This document shows, piece by piece, positions 6,523 to 6,744 of a stretch of DNA of 6,744 nt. The notes below the pieces were generated by a model. That model did no database searches, was not told where the DNA came from, and saw only the letters and a program-made list of their open reading frames with translations. The translations under genes were made by a program, and so were the position numbers. The stretch covers positions 14,098 through 20,841 of the forward strand of contig PMMN01000014.1 in NCBI GenBank assembly GCA_003162235.1, written 5' to 3'. Source of the DNA: Actinomycetota bacterium. Its GTDB lineage: Bacteria; Actinomycetota; Thermoleophilia; Gaiellales; Gaiellaceae. Within the stretch, counting starts at the first letter, position 1. Every line of letters begins with the position of its first letter.

Positions 6523-6557
6523 GCGAGGCCCCACCGCTTACAGGCGAGGGGCCTCGC
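6523..6557 (+). terminator. Strong hairpin after the first lipoprotein gene
   Basis: GCGAGGCCCC (6523-6532) pairs perfectly with GGGGCCTCGC (6548-6557), a 10-bp GC-rich stem. The 15-base loop can form an extra 3-bp stem (CGC 6535-6537 with GCG 6544-6546). It begins 28 bases past the stop codon. No T-run follows, as is frequent for actinobacterial terminators. A second short dyad (CTCCG/CGGAG, 6557-6568) abuts it. It separates the two lipoprotein genes into distinct transcripts. Confidence 0.65.
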
Positions 6558-6589
6558 TCCGTTCGGAGAGCGATTCGACCGTCACCGCC

Positions 6590-6618
6590 TTGTAGCCGTC
6601 CTCCCATCCTCGTAAGAT
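6590..6618 (+). promoter_or_regulatory. Candidate promoter of the second lipoprotein gene
   Basis: TTGTAG (6590-6595) and TAAGAT (6613-6618) are separated by exactly 17 bases, a good sigma-70-type arrangement with a strong -10 and a half-matching -35. The expected start of transcription is near 6625, giving a leader of about 37 bases. It lies after the terminator hairpin, supporting independent expression. Confidence 0.5.
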
Positions 6619-6661
6619 CGCGCGAACAGACCGCGACGATCACGAGCCCAGAAGGAGAGAG

Positions 6662-6744
6662 ATGAAGCGCAACCGGAAAACGACCTTGATGATGGTCCTT
6701 CTTGTCTCGAGCGCGATCCTTCTTGGCGGCTGCGGAGGTGGGGG
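6662..6744 (+). CDS. Second lipoprotein, N-terminus only (cut by the right edge)
   Basis: The ATG at 6662 is preceded by AAGGAG (6652-6657) four bases away. The 27 visible residues are a complete lipoprotein signal peptide: basic MKRNRK, a hydrophobic stretch TLMMVLLVSSAILL, and the lipobox L21-G22-G23-C24, then glycines. The Cys-Gly-Gly-Gly beginning of the mature protein resembles the lipoprotein just upstream, so it may be a tandem paralogue, but the mature domain lies outside the window and could be something else, for example a transporter substrate-binding protein. Confidence 0.8.
   Translation, partial: MKRNRKTTLMMVLLVSSAILLGGCGGG

Noticed and set aside
1..6744. CRISPR array, tRNA/rRNA, transposase, integrase, toxin-antitoxin or other defence system
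   Set aside because: No regularly spaced repeats beyond the left-edge pair, no RNA gene signature and no matching protein motifs were seen on either strand.

Overview
This GC-rich window has Shine-Dalgarno-led genes, strong GC bias at third codon positions and long spurious antisense reading frames. Together with the gene content (lipoproteins with a Cys-Gly-Gly-Gly start, a glycogen-debranching-like glycosidase paired with a family-4 glycosyltransferase, a single-domain MBL hydrolase), it looks like a chromosomal stretch from a high-GC actinobacterium. Class Thermoleophilia (Gaiellales/Solirubrobacterales) is my best guess. That placement is inference, not a database result.

Layout. Bases 1-141 hold the end of a possible plus-strand reading frame and a repeat-like noncoding block: a 7-bp hairpin flanked by two imperfect direct repeats, then a second small hairpin. 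A minus-strand gene for an unrecognised, tryptophan-rich 166-residue protein follows (142-642). It diverges from a plus-strand metallo-beta-lactamase-fold hydrolase (780-1625), whose GTG start sits about one helical half-turn below a TACGAT -10-like box, so it may be leaderless. Convergent to it is a minus-strand two-gene operon: a 690-residue debranching-enzyme-like glycosidase (2723-4795) and a GT4 glycosyltransferase (1666-2721), separated by one base and probably translationally coupled. Upstream on the same strand is a CDF-family zinc/cation efflux protein (4887 to about 5849). Divergent from that, on the plus strand, are a small lipoprotein gene (6036-6494) with a strong hairpin after it, and the start of a second lipoprotein gene (6662, cut by the window edge).

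How they work together. The glycosidase and glycosyltransferase are the only clear functional pair: one builds and one trims an alpha-glucan or compatible-solute-like glycan, acceptor unknown. The CDF transporter, MBL hydrolase and lipoproteins look like independent housekeeping or envelope genes. I saw no mobile element, CRISPR array, tRNA, rRNA, phage gene or defence system. No intergenic gap exceeds 160 bases. The most notable items are the left-edge repeat, the unknown aromatic-rich protein, the tightly coupled glycan operon and the tandem lipoproteins.
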